Origin: Tritrichomonas foetus
Taxonomy: Eukaryota; Parabasalia; Tritrichomonadida; Tritrichomonadidae
Direction of reading: 5' to 3'
DNA: 64,000 bases
Assembly (NCBI GenBank): GCA_001839685.1
Contig: MLAK01000871.1
Span: forward strand, 1-64,000
Shown piece by piece: positions 41,042 to 51,036 of the stretch (position 1 is its first letter; each line of letters starts with the position of its first letter). The position numbers and the translations under genes are program-made. The notes under the pieces are model-generated. The model was not told the DNA's origin, did no database searches, and was given only the letters and a program-made list of their open reading frames with translations.

Positions 41042-42052
41042 AGAAGTGTGCGAGCAACCGTTTACTAAAAAAAAGTGGAATTTAAAACTGCTTTATTTTT
41101 TTATTGAACTATGATTATAGAGCTCTACTTATGAATTAAAAAGATCACCTTGGAGATCACCTATTGAATAAGTTTGACGGCTCAAAAAAAATCACCAATG
41201 CAAATTATTTCACGAAAAAAAATAAACAATTGATATCTCTATTATATTATAAATAGTCTCTAGTTTTCCGGAAATTAGGAATCTTTCTCGTGAAATTTTA
41301 TTTCTCAAAAATGGCCCGATAACTTTTATTGTTACNNNNNNNNNNNNNNNNNNNNNNNNNNNNNNNNNNNNNNNNNNNNNNNNNNNNNNNNNNNNNNNNN
41401 NNNNNNNNNNNNNNNNNNNNNNNNNNNNNNNNNNNNNNNNNNNNNNNNNNNNNNNNNNNNNNNNNNNNNNNNNNNNNNNNNNNNNNNNNNNNNNNNNNNN
41501 NNNNNNNNNNNNNNNNNNNNNNNNNNNNNNNNNNNNNNNNNNNNNNNNNNNNNNNNNNNNNNNNNNNNNNNNNNNNNNNNNNNNNNNNNNNNNNNNNNNN
41601 NNNNNNNNNNNNNNNNNNNNNNNNNNNNNNNNNNNNNNNNNNNNNNNNNNNNNNNNNNNNNNNNNNNNNNNNNNNNNNNNNNNNNNNNNNNNNNNNNNNN
41701 NNNNNNNNNNNNNNNNNNNNNNNNNNNNNNNNNNNNNNNNNNNNNNNNNNNNNNNNNNNNNNNNNNNNNNNNNNNNNNNNNNNNNNNNNNNNNNNNNNNN
41801 NNNNNNNNNNNNNNNNNNNNNNNNNNNNNNNNNNNNNNNNATTCTATCCATTCGACAAAAAATATAAATGGCGAATTAGATTTGACCTTTCCGTCTCACA
41901 AAAAAAAATGAAATTGAATTGGAAATCTATTTCTCGAGAATTCCCAGACAGATTTTTTTATTAACTTCATGATAGTATAAGACACACGATATGTAATGAT
42001 ATATTAAAATTTCAAAGTGATTCGTCGGTAACATGTTTGCTCGCACACTTCT
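41042..42052. mobile_element. TIR element 2 with assembly gap
   Basis: Ends are inverted repeats starting AGAAGTGTGCGAGCAA (16 bp perfect). The left end continues ACCGTTTACTAAAAAAAAGTG as in element 1. It is flanked by exact 8-bp TTTTCAAA duplications. 504 bases are N (41337-41840). The visible parts carry no intact ORF. The three variable bases in the TIR (GAG here, AAC in element 1) are the same at both ends of each element. Confidence 0.85.
41337..41840. other. assembly gap (N run)
   Basis: Unknown bases inside TIR element 2, at the same relative place as the gap in element 1. Confidence 1.
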
Positions 42053-42060
42053 TTTTCAAA
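42053..42060 (+). repeat. 8-bp target site duplication, right copy (element 2)
   Basis: TTTTCAAA, matching 41034-41041. Confidence 0.8.
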
Positions 42061-42146
42061 TTCAGTAATAAATCACAAATCGGATATACATATGGTAAAA
42101 TATCATTTACAAAATAAAACATAAGAATGAAAATATTTATTCCAGA

Positions 42147-45100
42147 TCATTGATGGTCGATCAAACCAAAACCTTGATAAAATTCATCATTAATGATTTG
42201 ATCTTTTATTCTTTCTGTAGTATAGAACCCAATTAACCAATAATAAGGGTTTTGTTGCATCAAATCAATAAAATCATTGAAAAATTTGTCAATTGTTTGA
42301 TCAAAAGACAATACAGAGTATTGATTATATATTAGGTGAATAATATTCAACAGTTTTCGACAATTCTTCTTATAATCATTAATGTTTTCAATTTGATTTG
42401 CTGATACATCATCTTCCAATTTTGGTTTGCTTAAATTTTTATAAAAAGAAAAAAGCTTAAGATTCACAAATTCGAAAAGCAATTCAATACATTTTTTCGA
42501 TATCAAAATATTCTGGTTTAAAGAAAATGGTTTGTTTTGATTTTCGAAAAGTGAAGATTTCAATGCTAATTTAAAATATTTAATCGATTTGTTAATTTTC
42601 TTTTCATTTTCATAAATAATCCCAAGGTTCACATTTGCTAAGAAAAAATTACTTCTTTTGCTTGCAAGTTTGAATAAGTTTATCGCTTTATTTTTGTATA
42701 TCTCTTTATTATTCTCTTTATACTCATAATAATAATAAATCACACCTAAATTATTCCAAATATATTCATTTGAATCAGTTTCATGGAATAATTCAGTTTT
42801 TCTTGAAGGATTAGTTTTGATTAAAGAATTTTTAAATATTTTTTTGGCTTTGTGAATGTTTTTAAGATTTATACTAATCATTAAAATCATTCCATGAAGA
42901 ATAGAAGCAAGAATAAAAATATTTTTCATATTTTTATAACGAATTGGATCTTTTTGGTATTTGTTTTCAATCAAATTTATATAATTTATAGCTTTCATAA
43001 AATTATAATTAACATTAAAACAATCAGAATAAGCAATTGCAAGGAATAAATTCGCAAAATCATTTCCTTTTCCTGACAATTTTTCCAAATTCTCAATAAT
43101 TTGTATATAATTTTCTTTTTTATAATTAGCCAAATTACAATAAAGATGAAGTTTAGCTAATTCAATCTTTTCTTTTGCTTCAGGAATTTGATGCTTGGTT
43201 GCTTTTTTAAAATATTTGATTCCTTTCGCAAAATCAACTTTTCCAGTAACTCCTGATGAGAAAATATCACCAAGGATAAATTGTGCTTTTCCATAATTGG
43301 ATTTTGAAGCTAATTTAAAATATTTTACCGCTTTTTCAATGTTTTTAGTAACATTGGTGCCTGTTAAATAAAGTTTTCCAAGATAAAATTGACTTTGGGG
43401 AAAATTACATTTATTAGCAAGATCGAAATAATAAAATGATTTATCTAAATCATACACAAAATAATTTTTATTTTGATAAATTAAACCAAGATTATGATAA
43501 GCCATTGGATATTTTTGTTTTGAGGCAAGTGTAAAATATTTAATTGCCTTATTGATAAAATCTTGTTGGTTATTTGAAGAATTGCTGAATGATAAATAAA
43601 TACTTCCAAGCTTGTTTTGTGCTAGGACAGAGCTTTGCTTTGAAGCGAGTTTTAAATAAAAAATTGAATCATTTAATCCATGTGGAGGGAAAACATTTTG
43701 TAAATATAAAGAACCAAGTAGATACTGTGCCTTTACATAATATAAATCAGCTGCCTTTTTTAAATAAAAATGTGCTTTTTCAAAGTCAGTCGGAGTCTCT
43801 TTACCTTCATAAAAAATTAAACCAAGTTCATAAAATGCCAAAATATAATTTTGCTCAGCAGCTTTATTCAAATAATATATTGCTTTATTCAAATCACGTT
43901 GCACATATTTACTTTTTTGATAAATTTTACCTAAATTGAAAAGTGCAATAGGAAAGTCATGGGAAATATCTTCAAAATATTTAATTGATTTATTCACATT
44001 GGGAGTTATAAAATTGTTTTTATAGAATATTATAGCTAATTCAAATTTAGCAAAAAGATAATTCATTTCAGCAGAAATTTGGTAAAAATAAACTGCAAGT
44101 TTAATATTTTCTTTTTCATCAGAAATATTTTGAAAGAATGAACCTAAATTGTAATAAATAAAAGGTTTTTCTTTTTCTAAAAAATTCTTTAAATAGTCAT
44201 TTGAAAGGCGTTTTTCGTAATTTTTTTTGGGAAAAAATTTGTTAATTGAAAATACAATCAATTCATCAGATAATACAAATTCTTTAGATGAGAAAAAATT
44301 TTCAATTTTGGTTCCAATAATTGTTATTAATTTGGATTTAAATTGTTTATATAAAAACAAGGATGTTGGTCTCAAATTGGTATCATATTTTAAACAACTT
44401 TGAATGAGAATACAAAATCTATCATTTTTTCTACTGAGATTAATGACTGAGTTCATGAATTTTAGATATTCATATAGAATTTCATTTTGATTCATTAAAT
44501 CATTTTTACCTATATTATTCTGTCTCAGAAAATTGAGGAAATTAAGATGATTAATCCCATTTTCATTTAATAAATCATCAACTAAATTTTTGCCTTCACA
44601 AATGAAAAACAGGAGTAAACCAAAAGAAAAAACATCTGATGCTAATAAAACCTTTGTTGAGCTTTTTTCAAAATATTGTTCAGGCGACATATAATTTTTA
44701 TTACCAAAAATTATTCCATTAGATTCAGTACTAAATTTTACTCTGTCAAAATCAGAAAGAAAGGAATTAAAATCGTGATCAATTAAAATATTGTCAGGTT
44801 TGATATCTTGATGAGTAAAGCCATTCAAATGCAAATAATTTAATGCACAGAGAATTCGTAAAATTAAAAGGGTTTTTTTCTTATCTGAAAGTGATTTGAT
44901 ACAAGATGACAAATTTCCATTACTCATAAAATCATAAACAAACCAAAAGTTATTCTTTTTTCGAATAAATCCAAAACATTTCACAATAAAAGGATGCTGG
45001 ATATTGTCAGCAAAATATTTCCCAAAATTTATTCTCTCATTTTCTATAACTTTTTCTTTTCCATTATTATCATTTTTGGTTTTATCATCTTCTGTTTCTG

Positions 45101-45893
45101 AATTAGGAAAATTTTGAGATTTAATTACCATTAGATAAAGAGTTTCTTTATGAATATATAAATTAACTGTGTTTGATGATCCTTGGTAAATTGATCTCAA
45201 GAAAATAAAATCATTTTCTTTGAACTCAATTAAATTTGGATTTTGATAATTTTCCAAAAAATAATTTTTTTGGTGAAATTTTGATTGAAAAAACGAATCA
45301 TTTCTAAAAGAAGAAGATTTAAAATAATAACGCCTAATTGAGTATGCAGACAAAGGCTTAATTAACTGTAAAAGAATAGAATTACATGAAATTTTTGAAT
45401 AAAAATAAACAAAGAAATTTTTGGTTTCTTCTTCAATTTCAATTGTTTGGGTTTTATGATGAAGTTGTTTCTGGAATTCACAGTTGCGATATTTTTGATA
45501 CTTGCTTGAGTCAATAAAATAAATTTTACCTTTATATTGGTTAATTTTTAATAAGAAGATTTCCATTAAATTTTCTTCATTTTCCAAATTTTTTAAAATG
45601 TAACAATTTCCTTCAAAACATAAAACTAAATCATTGGTTTCATCAAAATTTACAATCGATAGGACAATAAATGGTGTTTCTAAAATAGCTCTTGATACCA
45701 TAAAAAATGTATAATCATCATTGAATATGAAATAATGAAAATGAAATTGCCCAAAAAGTTTTTTTAAAGTTTCATCTGGAACAGAGAATAGGCTCAAGTA
45801 TACAGCATTTTGAAGTTTCTCTATTTTAGATTGTATTATTTGCTCTTTATTTGGGATGTGAAATTTGTAAGTCAAAATTTGACGACTATTTAT
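42147..45893 (-). CDS. kinase-like protein with Sel1 repeats, no visible ATG start
   Basis: The open frame runs from 45899 to 42147. Numbering from a TTG at 45875 (1242 aa), a kinase-like domain spans ~222-515: Lys in LMVIKS (K251), HQDIKPDN (355-362), SDFDRVKF (DFD 375-377 in place of DFG), MSPEQ (396-400) and SFGLLLFF. The glycine loop is poor (YQGSSNTVNL). More than ten Sel1/TPR-like repeats follow (~575-930 and ~1050-1110), e.g. 'KAIYYLNKAAEQNYILAFYELGLIFYEGK'-type units. No ATG occurs before codon 59. The codon at 45891-45893 is ATA just where an ATG would be expected, so start-codon loss, a missing exon or a non-AUG start must apply. Confidence 0.8.
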   Translation of the reverse strand: MNSRQILTYKFHIPNKEQIIQSKIEKLQNAVYLSLFSVPDETLKKLFGQFHFHYFIFNDDYTFFMVSRAILETPFIVLSIVNFDETNDLVLCFEGNCYILKNLENEENLMEIFLLKINQYKGKIYFIDSSKYQKYRNCEFQKQLHHKTQTIEIEEETKNFFVYFYSKISCNSILLQLIKPLSAYSIRRYYFKSSSFRNDSFFQSKFHQKNYFLENYQNPNLIEFKENDFIFLRSIYQGSSNTVNLYIHKETLYLMVIKSQNFPNSETEDDKTKNDNNGKEKVIENERINFGKYFADNIQHPFIVKCFGFIRKKNNFWFVYDFMSNGNLSSCIKSLSDKKKTLLILRILCALNYLHLNGFTHQDIKPDNILIDHDFNSFLSDFDRVKFSTESNGIIFGNKNYMSPEQYFEKSSTKVLLASDVFSFGLLLFFICEGKNLVDDLLNENGINHLNFLNFLRQNNIGKNDLMNQNEILYEYLKFMNSVINLSRKNDRFCILIQSCLKYDTNLRPTSLFLYKQFKSKLITIIGTKIENFFSSKEFVLSDELIVFSINKFFPKKNYEKRLSNDYLKNFLEKEKPFIYYNLGSFFQNISDEKENIKLAVYFYQISAEMNYLFAKFELAIIFYKNNFITPNVNKSIKYFEDISHDFPIALFNLGKIYQKSKYVQRDLNKAIYYLNKAAEQNYILAFYELGLIFYEGKETPTDFEKAHFYLKKAADLYYVKAQYLLGSLYLQNVFPPHGLNDSIFYLKLASKQSSVLAQNKLGSIYLSFSNSSNNQQDFINKAIKYFTLASKQKYPMAYHNLGLIYQNKNYFVYDLDKSFYYFDLANKCNFPQSQFYLGKLYLTGTNVTKNIEKAVKYFKLASKSNYGKAQFILGDIFSSGVTGKVDFAKGIKYFKKATKHQIPEAKEKIELAKLHLYCNLANYKKENYIQIIENLEKLSGKGNDFANLFLAIAYSDCFNVNYNFMKAINYINLIENKYQKDPIRYKNMKNIFILASILHGMILMISINLKNIHKAKKIFKNSLIKTNPSRKTELFHETDSNEYIWNNLGVIYYYYEYKENNKEIYKNKAINLFKLASKRSNFFLANVNLGIIYENEKKINKSIKYFKLALKSSLFENQNKPFSLNQNILISKKCIELLFEFVNLKLFSFYKNLSKPKLEDDVSANQIENINDYKKNCRKLLNIIHLIYNQYSVLSFDQTIDKFFNDFIDLMQQNPYYWLIGFYTTERIKDQIINDEFYQGFGLIDHQ

Positions 45894-46182
45894 GGTGATT
45901 TATGATGACAAATTATTACCAAATTGAATAGACACAGATTTTTCTGTGTTTTTATCAACATTTTTGAATATAAAATGCTATTTTTTGATCGTAATAAATT
46001 CAAAATTTGAATGTATCAGAACCAACTTTTTAATAGAAATCAACCATATTAGTAATCAAATTGATGCCATTTATCGGAAATGATTCACAAAAGTTCAACT
46101 TTTTCTGAATACACCCTTAATTTCAATCAAAACTCCTTTGAATCCCGATCATTCCATCTAAAACTCATATCATTTCATTATC

Positions 46183-46998
46183 ATGCGAATTCTTGAATTT
46201 CGTATTATAGTTCCAACATCACTCGAAAAATACAAAATCGGTATGCGTCACATGGTGAACGAATATGTCAAAACAACTCAAGCAGATGGTGAAGGAATCG
46301 AAATTGTTGAATGCAAACCATACGAAAAAGAAAACGAATCTGGAATATACACATACAAAATATTCCACTTCAAATCGAAGATTCCCAGCTTCATCCGGTG
46401 GGCAATTCCAGATAAATATTTGCATATTCACGAAAAATCATATAACGGCTTTCCTCACTTATTTACGAACGAGTTTGTTCCAGGAATGGCTGACCAGCTC
46501 CTCCTCAGCATTGAAACGCAGCATTTCGAATATAAGAAAGATATGGAATTTCCTAACAATTCAGTGAATTTGACAGATGAAGAACTGAGTCAAAGAGAAA
46601 TTATTTATATCGATATTTTAAACGGTCAACCCCAAAGTGATAATCCAAACGAACAAATTGTTGGATTTACCTGCCCAGAAGCCGGAATTAATACTCCAAT
46701 CACAGAGCCAGACGGTTATGATCCAAGCCAGCCACCAAAATGGATTGATAACTACGAGGGTGATTTAATGTGCTGTGTGAAGGTTATTCGCTTTAATTTC
46801 AAATGGTTTGGCCTTCAGACTGCAGTGGAAGCATATGTTAGTGATATTTTCTATCCAAAGCTGTTCACTGAATCACATAGGAAAATTATTGGATCTATGA
46901 AAGATTGGTATAATTTGACATGGGAAGAAGTTAGAAAACAAGAAGAGGAAATTGAAGCAAAACAGAAAGAACAAGAAAATCTATTCCTGAAAGATTAA
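46183..46998 (+). CDS. phosphatidylinositol transfer protein (PITP, class I type)
   Basis: 271 aa, the usual length of single-domain PITPs. The start MRILEFRIIVP and YKIGMRHMVNEY, the 'YTYKIFHFKSKIPSFIRW' block, the central beta-rich core and the 'CCVKVIRFNFKWFGLQTAVE' block all match PITP alpha/beta-type proteins, which carry PI and PC between membranes. The C-terminus is a Lys/Glu helix, like the regulatory C-terminal helix of the family. No extra domain or membrane segment, so the protein is cytosolic. TCATATCATTTCATTATC precedes the ATG. Confidence 0.95.
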   Translation: MRILEFRIIVPTSLEKYKIGMRHMVNEYVKTTQADGEGIEIVECKPYEKENESGIYTYKIFHFKSKIPSFIRWAIPDKYLHIHEKSYNGFPHLFTNEFVPGMADQLLLSIETQHFEYKKDMEFPNNSVNLTDEELSQREIIYIDILNGQPQSDNPNEQIVGFTCPEAGINTPITEPDGYDPSQPPKWIDNYEGDLMCCVKVIRFNFKWFGLQTAVEAYVSDIFYPKLFTESHRKIIGSMKDWYNLTWEEVRKQEEEIEAKQKEQENLFLKD

Positions 46999-47222
46999 GA
47001 AGATGCAAAAACTTAGATCTTTCATTTCTTTATATTAAAGTATATATAGATAAACACGAAGTTGTTAATTTCTATTTTTTTATTGTTAAGCATTATATTT
47101 TCAGCATGGATTTATATTTTGGATTTATCTGTTTTGAGAATTGGCCTTAAACCGTCATAAATTGACTATGGTTTTGGCCATTGGGAAATCGAAGATAGTG
47201 ATTGGAAATAACAATTGAATCA

Positions 47223-48743
47223 ATGATTTCTTTAGTTCTAGTTGGTTTTATTGCTTACGTGGCATTTCTAATGCTACTTGTATATACTATGATTTGTGGA
47301 AATAACAAATTTCATCGGAATGGATTAATTGGAAAATTTTATAGATTCATCACAATTACAACTTTGGATTGGTTCAATTCTACAGCCAGAAAAATTTGTC
47401 CAAAGTGCTGTTTTCCAGATGATGATGATGAATATAATACTTGCATGGGACCAAAAGGACCTTGTCGATTTTTTGTAGCATTTTTCTTTTATTTTATTTA
47501 CATGCTATTTTCATTAATTTATTTAATCAATGTTTATCCAAATTTGTATAATATTTATGGCCCAGAATCAGTTGAACTTCACAAATTTTTGTCAATTTTT
47601 GTTTTACCTTGGCCTTGGGTGATTTTTATTCTTTTTCAATTTTTGGATCCTGGTGAAATAAGAAATGATAATGTTGAATCATATTTAAAGATCTATCCGT
47701 ACGATTATGTTTTATATTTTCCAAACTTATGTCCAACTTTACAAATTCCAGTTGTTCCACGATCAAGATATTGTAGATACACTCAAAAAAGGATAGCGTA
47801 TGTTGAATTTTTTATTTCTTATTTACATTTTGAATAATTTTGATATTTTCTTTATTTACATATTGGTTTGATTAATGATTTTTTCCATGAAATACTGAAT
47901 TCAGTTCATATCCATAATTCACTTTATATCCTATCTATATAATAGATTTTATATCTAATCTATCTAATTCATATTATAATTCACTTTCTATCATATCTCT
48001 TTTTTTGATCAAAATTTATTTACGGATCACTGTAATGTGATTATTTTAACTCTATTTTCATTGAAACAAAGAAAACAAGAAATATTATTCAAAATGTAAA
48101 TATGAATTAAAAATTATTTTTTAAACTAACACACAGAAGGTATGATCATTATTGTCACTGGCTTTTGAGACCAATTGGTGAGAGAACACATCGGTTTTTC
48201 TTACTGTTTCTCATTTCTTGTATAATTGTATCTGGTTATGTTTCTTTTGGATGCTTTATGCATCTTTCTTGGAGAATTAATTCAGTGAAAGATAGAATGA
48301 GTTGGTCGCCAAGCAAATTGGATAACTATTTGCGTATTGTTAAAATTCTAATGAATCATGAGTCAATGGTTTCAGGAACATTTGTTGTGTTGGCATTAAT
48401 TGCTATTGTTCTCTTTATCTTTGTTTTACAGCAATGTTTCTACATTTCATTCAATATTCTTCAAATTGAGCAAGAAAAATATGAATATATTCAAGAACAA
48501 CGAAAATTGAAAGGGATCAAAGAGCCAGTTGTAAATCATTATAATCAAGGCTTCTGGAAAAATTGGTTAGTTTTTTTGTTTCCACCAAAAGTCGAACGAC
48601 ATACTCCAATGACATACCGTATTGTCAAGAAGAAAGAAGAAGGCGCCAATAAAGAAGGCAAGAATGAAGACAAACAAGAAGAAAAAGGAAATATAACAGA
48701 AGAGAAAGGGGATAAAAAAGAAGGAAAAAAGAAAATTGAGTAA
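47223..48743 (+). CDS. DHHC-family palmitoyltransferase (DHYC variant), two exons
   Basis: Join 47223-47797 and 48137-48743, 393 aa. The splice restores '..CRYTQKRIA|RYDHYCHWLLRPIGERTHRFF', the core of a DHHC S-acyltransferase. Membrane segments lie at residues ~2-25, ~85-110, ~128-150 (exon 1) and two more in exon 2 (FLLFLISCIIVSGYVSF and VVLALIAIVLFIFVLQ). The catalytic tetrad is DHYC, as in yeast Akr1. Most zinc-binding Cys/His of the Cys-rich domain are missing (HC became YC; the C of NNCVG became PI), so the fold or activity may differ. The C-terminal tail is Lys/Glu-rich. The frame is open to a TTG at 47202; 47223 is the first ATG. An upstream short frame (ATG at 47168) may affect translation. 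Confidence 0.9.
47798..48136 (+). other. spliceosomal intron, 339 nt
   Basis: The 5' site is GTATGT (47798-47803) and the 3' end ACTAACACACAG (48125-48136), the fused branch-point/acceptor motif of trichomonad introns. Removing it keeps the frame and completes the DHYC motif, with phase 2 in codon GC|A. The intron contains an ATCTATCTAAT-rich stretch near 47930-47990. Confidence 0.95.
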
Positions 48744-49046
48744 TTTTAAATTGTAAATTTCTAGTTGAATTAAACATATTATACTAAATAAGTGAAAATT
48801 TATTTTTTGAATACTCCGAAAAATGAGAAACAAAAAAATCCATAGAGATCATATTATTGATAAGGTGAAATATTCTCTCTTTCTTGGTTATAACAGAGAT
48901 AACAACTTTTGAATTCCTATATTTATGGATTTTTTTTTCCTGGATATGTCAAAGTGTAGAAAATCCTTTTTTACGAGAGGTGGTTACAATTTGTTCAACG
49001 ATAAGAGCACAATGTTTTCATATAACATGTCGAATTGACCAATCAA
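48744..49046. other. intergenic
   Basis: Short AT-rich region with a TCATATAAC initiator candidate (about 49018) and a three-codon upstream frame (ATG TCG AAT TGA, 49027-49038) ahead of the SR-beta gene. Confidence 0.5.
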
Positions 49047-49730
49047 ATGGAATTAGACATTACTCTTTTAATTACAATCGGCATCATTGTTGTCACAGTC
49101 ATTGTTGGCCTTGTCCTTTTCTTAAATCGTGCACCAAAAGTCAAAAACGTATATTTGGTTGGTCTTACAGGATCAGGCAAAACCACCCTTTTCTATAAAA
49201 TCGTCGCCAAAGAAAAAATGTCAACAATCACATCGCAGGTTAGAAATTCATTCACTATCCAAGAAAACAAGAAAACGCTCAATTTAATCGATCTTCCGGG
49301 TCATCCCAGAATCCGCACAGAAGTCATGAATTCCATCAAAACTGCGTCAGCAATCATTTTCACGATCGATAGCGAAACAGTCCTCAAGTACATCAGCGAT
49401 GTTGCCAACTTTTTATATGATATTTTAAGCGAGCCAGAAATCACCAAAAATAAGGTTCCTTTGCTCATTCTTGCAACTAAGTCCGACATTGATGGCGCTA
49501 GAGATATCGACCTCATCCAGCAGGAACTCGAAAAGGAAATTGATTTCATCAGATCCAATCGCCTCAAGTCGAATTATGTGGAAGATGGAGAATCTGAACA
49601 GCTCTTCATTGGTGAAGAAGGAAAAGATTTTGCTTTCAGCCAGCTCATAAATCCAGTCTCCTACGGCGCCTGCTCGCACACTGCAATTGACCAAGTGCAA
49701 GATTTCATAAATGTAATCATGAGGAAGTAA
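49047..49730 (+). CDS. signal recognition particle receptor beta subunit (SR-beta)
   Basis: 227 aa from the ATG at 49047. An N-terminal membrane anchor (LLITIGIIVVTVIVGLVLFL) is followed by a small Arf/Sar-like GTPase: GLTGSGKTTL (P-loop), 'NLIDLPGHPRIR' (DxPGH switch II, diagnostic for SR-beta) and LATKSDI (T/NKxD). It anchors SR-alpha to the ER membrane for co-translational targeting. Length and layout match the family. The open frame extends four codons upstream to a TTG; the ATG is preferred. Confidence 0.94.
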   Translation: MELDITLLITIGIIVVTVIVGLVLFLNRAPKVKNVYLVGLTGSGKTTLFYKIVAKEKMSTITSQVRNSFTIQENKKTLNLIDLPGHPRIRTEVMNSIKTASAIIFTIDSETVLKYISDVANFLYDILSEPEITKNKVPLLILATKSDIDGARDIDLIQQELEKEIDFIRSNRLKSNYVEDGESEQLFIGEEGKDFAFSQLINPVSYGACSHTAIDQVQDFINVIMRK

Positions 49731-50400
49731 GCAGTGGCATGCGTATTTGTGCATCAAAATGTAAACAGACAGAAAAATGGCCTTCTGCTATGAAAATATT
49801 AAATAAAGAATTAAAATTGAATTTTATATTTGACATCACATTATAATTTTAATTGTACATCTCCGTTACGACCGAGAGCCTTCCAAAATTGGAAAGCTTG
49901 GCTGTAAGGTTTTGTTTAGGAAAAAGTGAATTTGGTTCGAAATCATTAATGATTTTGTGATTGCTGCAAAAGTATTAAATACATAGTTATGCTGTGAACA
50001 CTTTTTCGATAATTTGACTTTTCATTTGACCTTATATGTTCACGATCAAACTAGTCACATTTTAATTGTCTGCATATGTTCATGTAAGGCCTTTATAGTA
50101 AGGATATATTGCAGGTGTTATCAATTTGTTTAATTATTACTTGATCATAACAGATATGTATATTAATAATTGCAAAAAGAATGAAATACTGTTAAAAAGA
50201 GGCGATTTTAGTCTCATGTAAAACTCATAATTCATGGAAAGATATTGAATCGAATTTTAATTGTCACTTTTTGAATATAAATCATCAAAAACCTTCTTTG
50301 TCATCACCTTTTTATACAAAATAAAAATGTCAAAACCAAAAACATATTAAAATCAAGAGAATTAAACATTTTTAATATTTAAAATATGAACATTTAGAAG
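49731..50400. other. intergenic between convergent genes
   Basis: Holds a small TTCCAA/TTGGAA hairpin near 49881-49897 and one copy of a ~50-bp dispersed repeat at 49994-50043. No gene. Confidence 0.55.
49994..50043 (+). repeat. ~50-bp dispersed repeat, copy 1
   Basis: Core TTTTTCGATAATTTGACTTT and ATTTGACCTTA, bounded by perfect 7-bp inverted ends GTGAACA/TGTTCAC. Related copies at 54774-54828 and 51793-51856. Confidence 0.6.
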
Positions 50401-51036
50401 TTAGGCCTCTTCAACACGCGGTGTTTCTGCTTGAAGAGAGTTAAAAACTTCTGTCATTGCTTGTTGAGATCTTTTAAGGCTTTGAAGCTGATCCTCAAGA
50501 CTCGTGATTGCGCTGTCATCCTTCGGCGCTGTTGTGATGAGTGCCAAAGTCCTTTTCACATTTTTCATACTCTTTTGTTTAGCTTTTTCTCTAGAAGTCA
50601 TTGACTGCTCAAGAAGATCCATTTGATCATTCATTTCTGTAATAAAATCATCCAGCATTTTCTGCATTTTCGCATTGAAATCGTTTTTTGCGTATTCTGT
50701 GGAAATGGTTTCTCGTACTATTTCTGGGATTCTGTCTAGTGTTTCTTCAACTTGTGTTAAGCGATTATCAAAAGATTCCAATAATGTGGTCATTGATTGT
50801 GATTGCATTTCTCTTTCGCGATCACGGACTGAATTAGTATTAGTAGCTAATTTATATATTCCATCACATGTTTCGAGACGCTTTTCGAGATTAGATACTG
50901 CATGAGAAATCGTATTTGATAATGACATGACGCTCATGTCTATTCGAGATTCTGATGTTACTTCGGTTTTTATTCGCGTGACTTTTGATGGGGTTGGACT
51001 TGCGTAAAGTTTTTCTTCTTCTGTATACTGATGCAT
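50401..51036 (-). CDS. small coiled-coil protein, unknown
   Basis: 211 aa from the ATG at 51036 (the frame is open to a TTG at 51093). The N-terminal 35 residues are charged and Ser/Thr-rich. Residues ~45-205 are helical with heptads (ISHAVSNLEKRLETCDGIYK, LLESFDNRLTQVEETLDRI, MNDQMDLLEQSMTSREKAK). No known domain. Could be a cytoskeletal or tethering subunit; no specific function supported. Confidence 0.85.
   Translation of the reverse strand: MHQYTEEEKLYASPTPSKVTRIKTEVTSESRIDMSVMSLSNTISHAVSNLEKRLETCDGIYKLATNTNSVRDREREMQSQSMTTLLESFDNRLTQVEETLDRIPEIVRETISTEYAKNDFNAKMQKMLDDFITEMNDQMDLLEQSMTSREKAKQKSMKNVKRTLALITTAPKDDSAITSLEDQLQSLKRSQQAMTEVFNSLQAETPRVEEA

Noticed and set aside
45935..45960. 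AAAAACACAG upstream of the kinase-Sel1 gene as a possible intron acceptor
   Set aside because: Lacks the ACTAAC branch motif that precedes ACACAG in trichomonad introns, and no GTATGT donor with an ATG exon is visible upstream.
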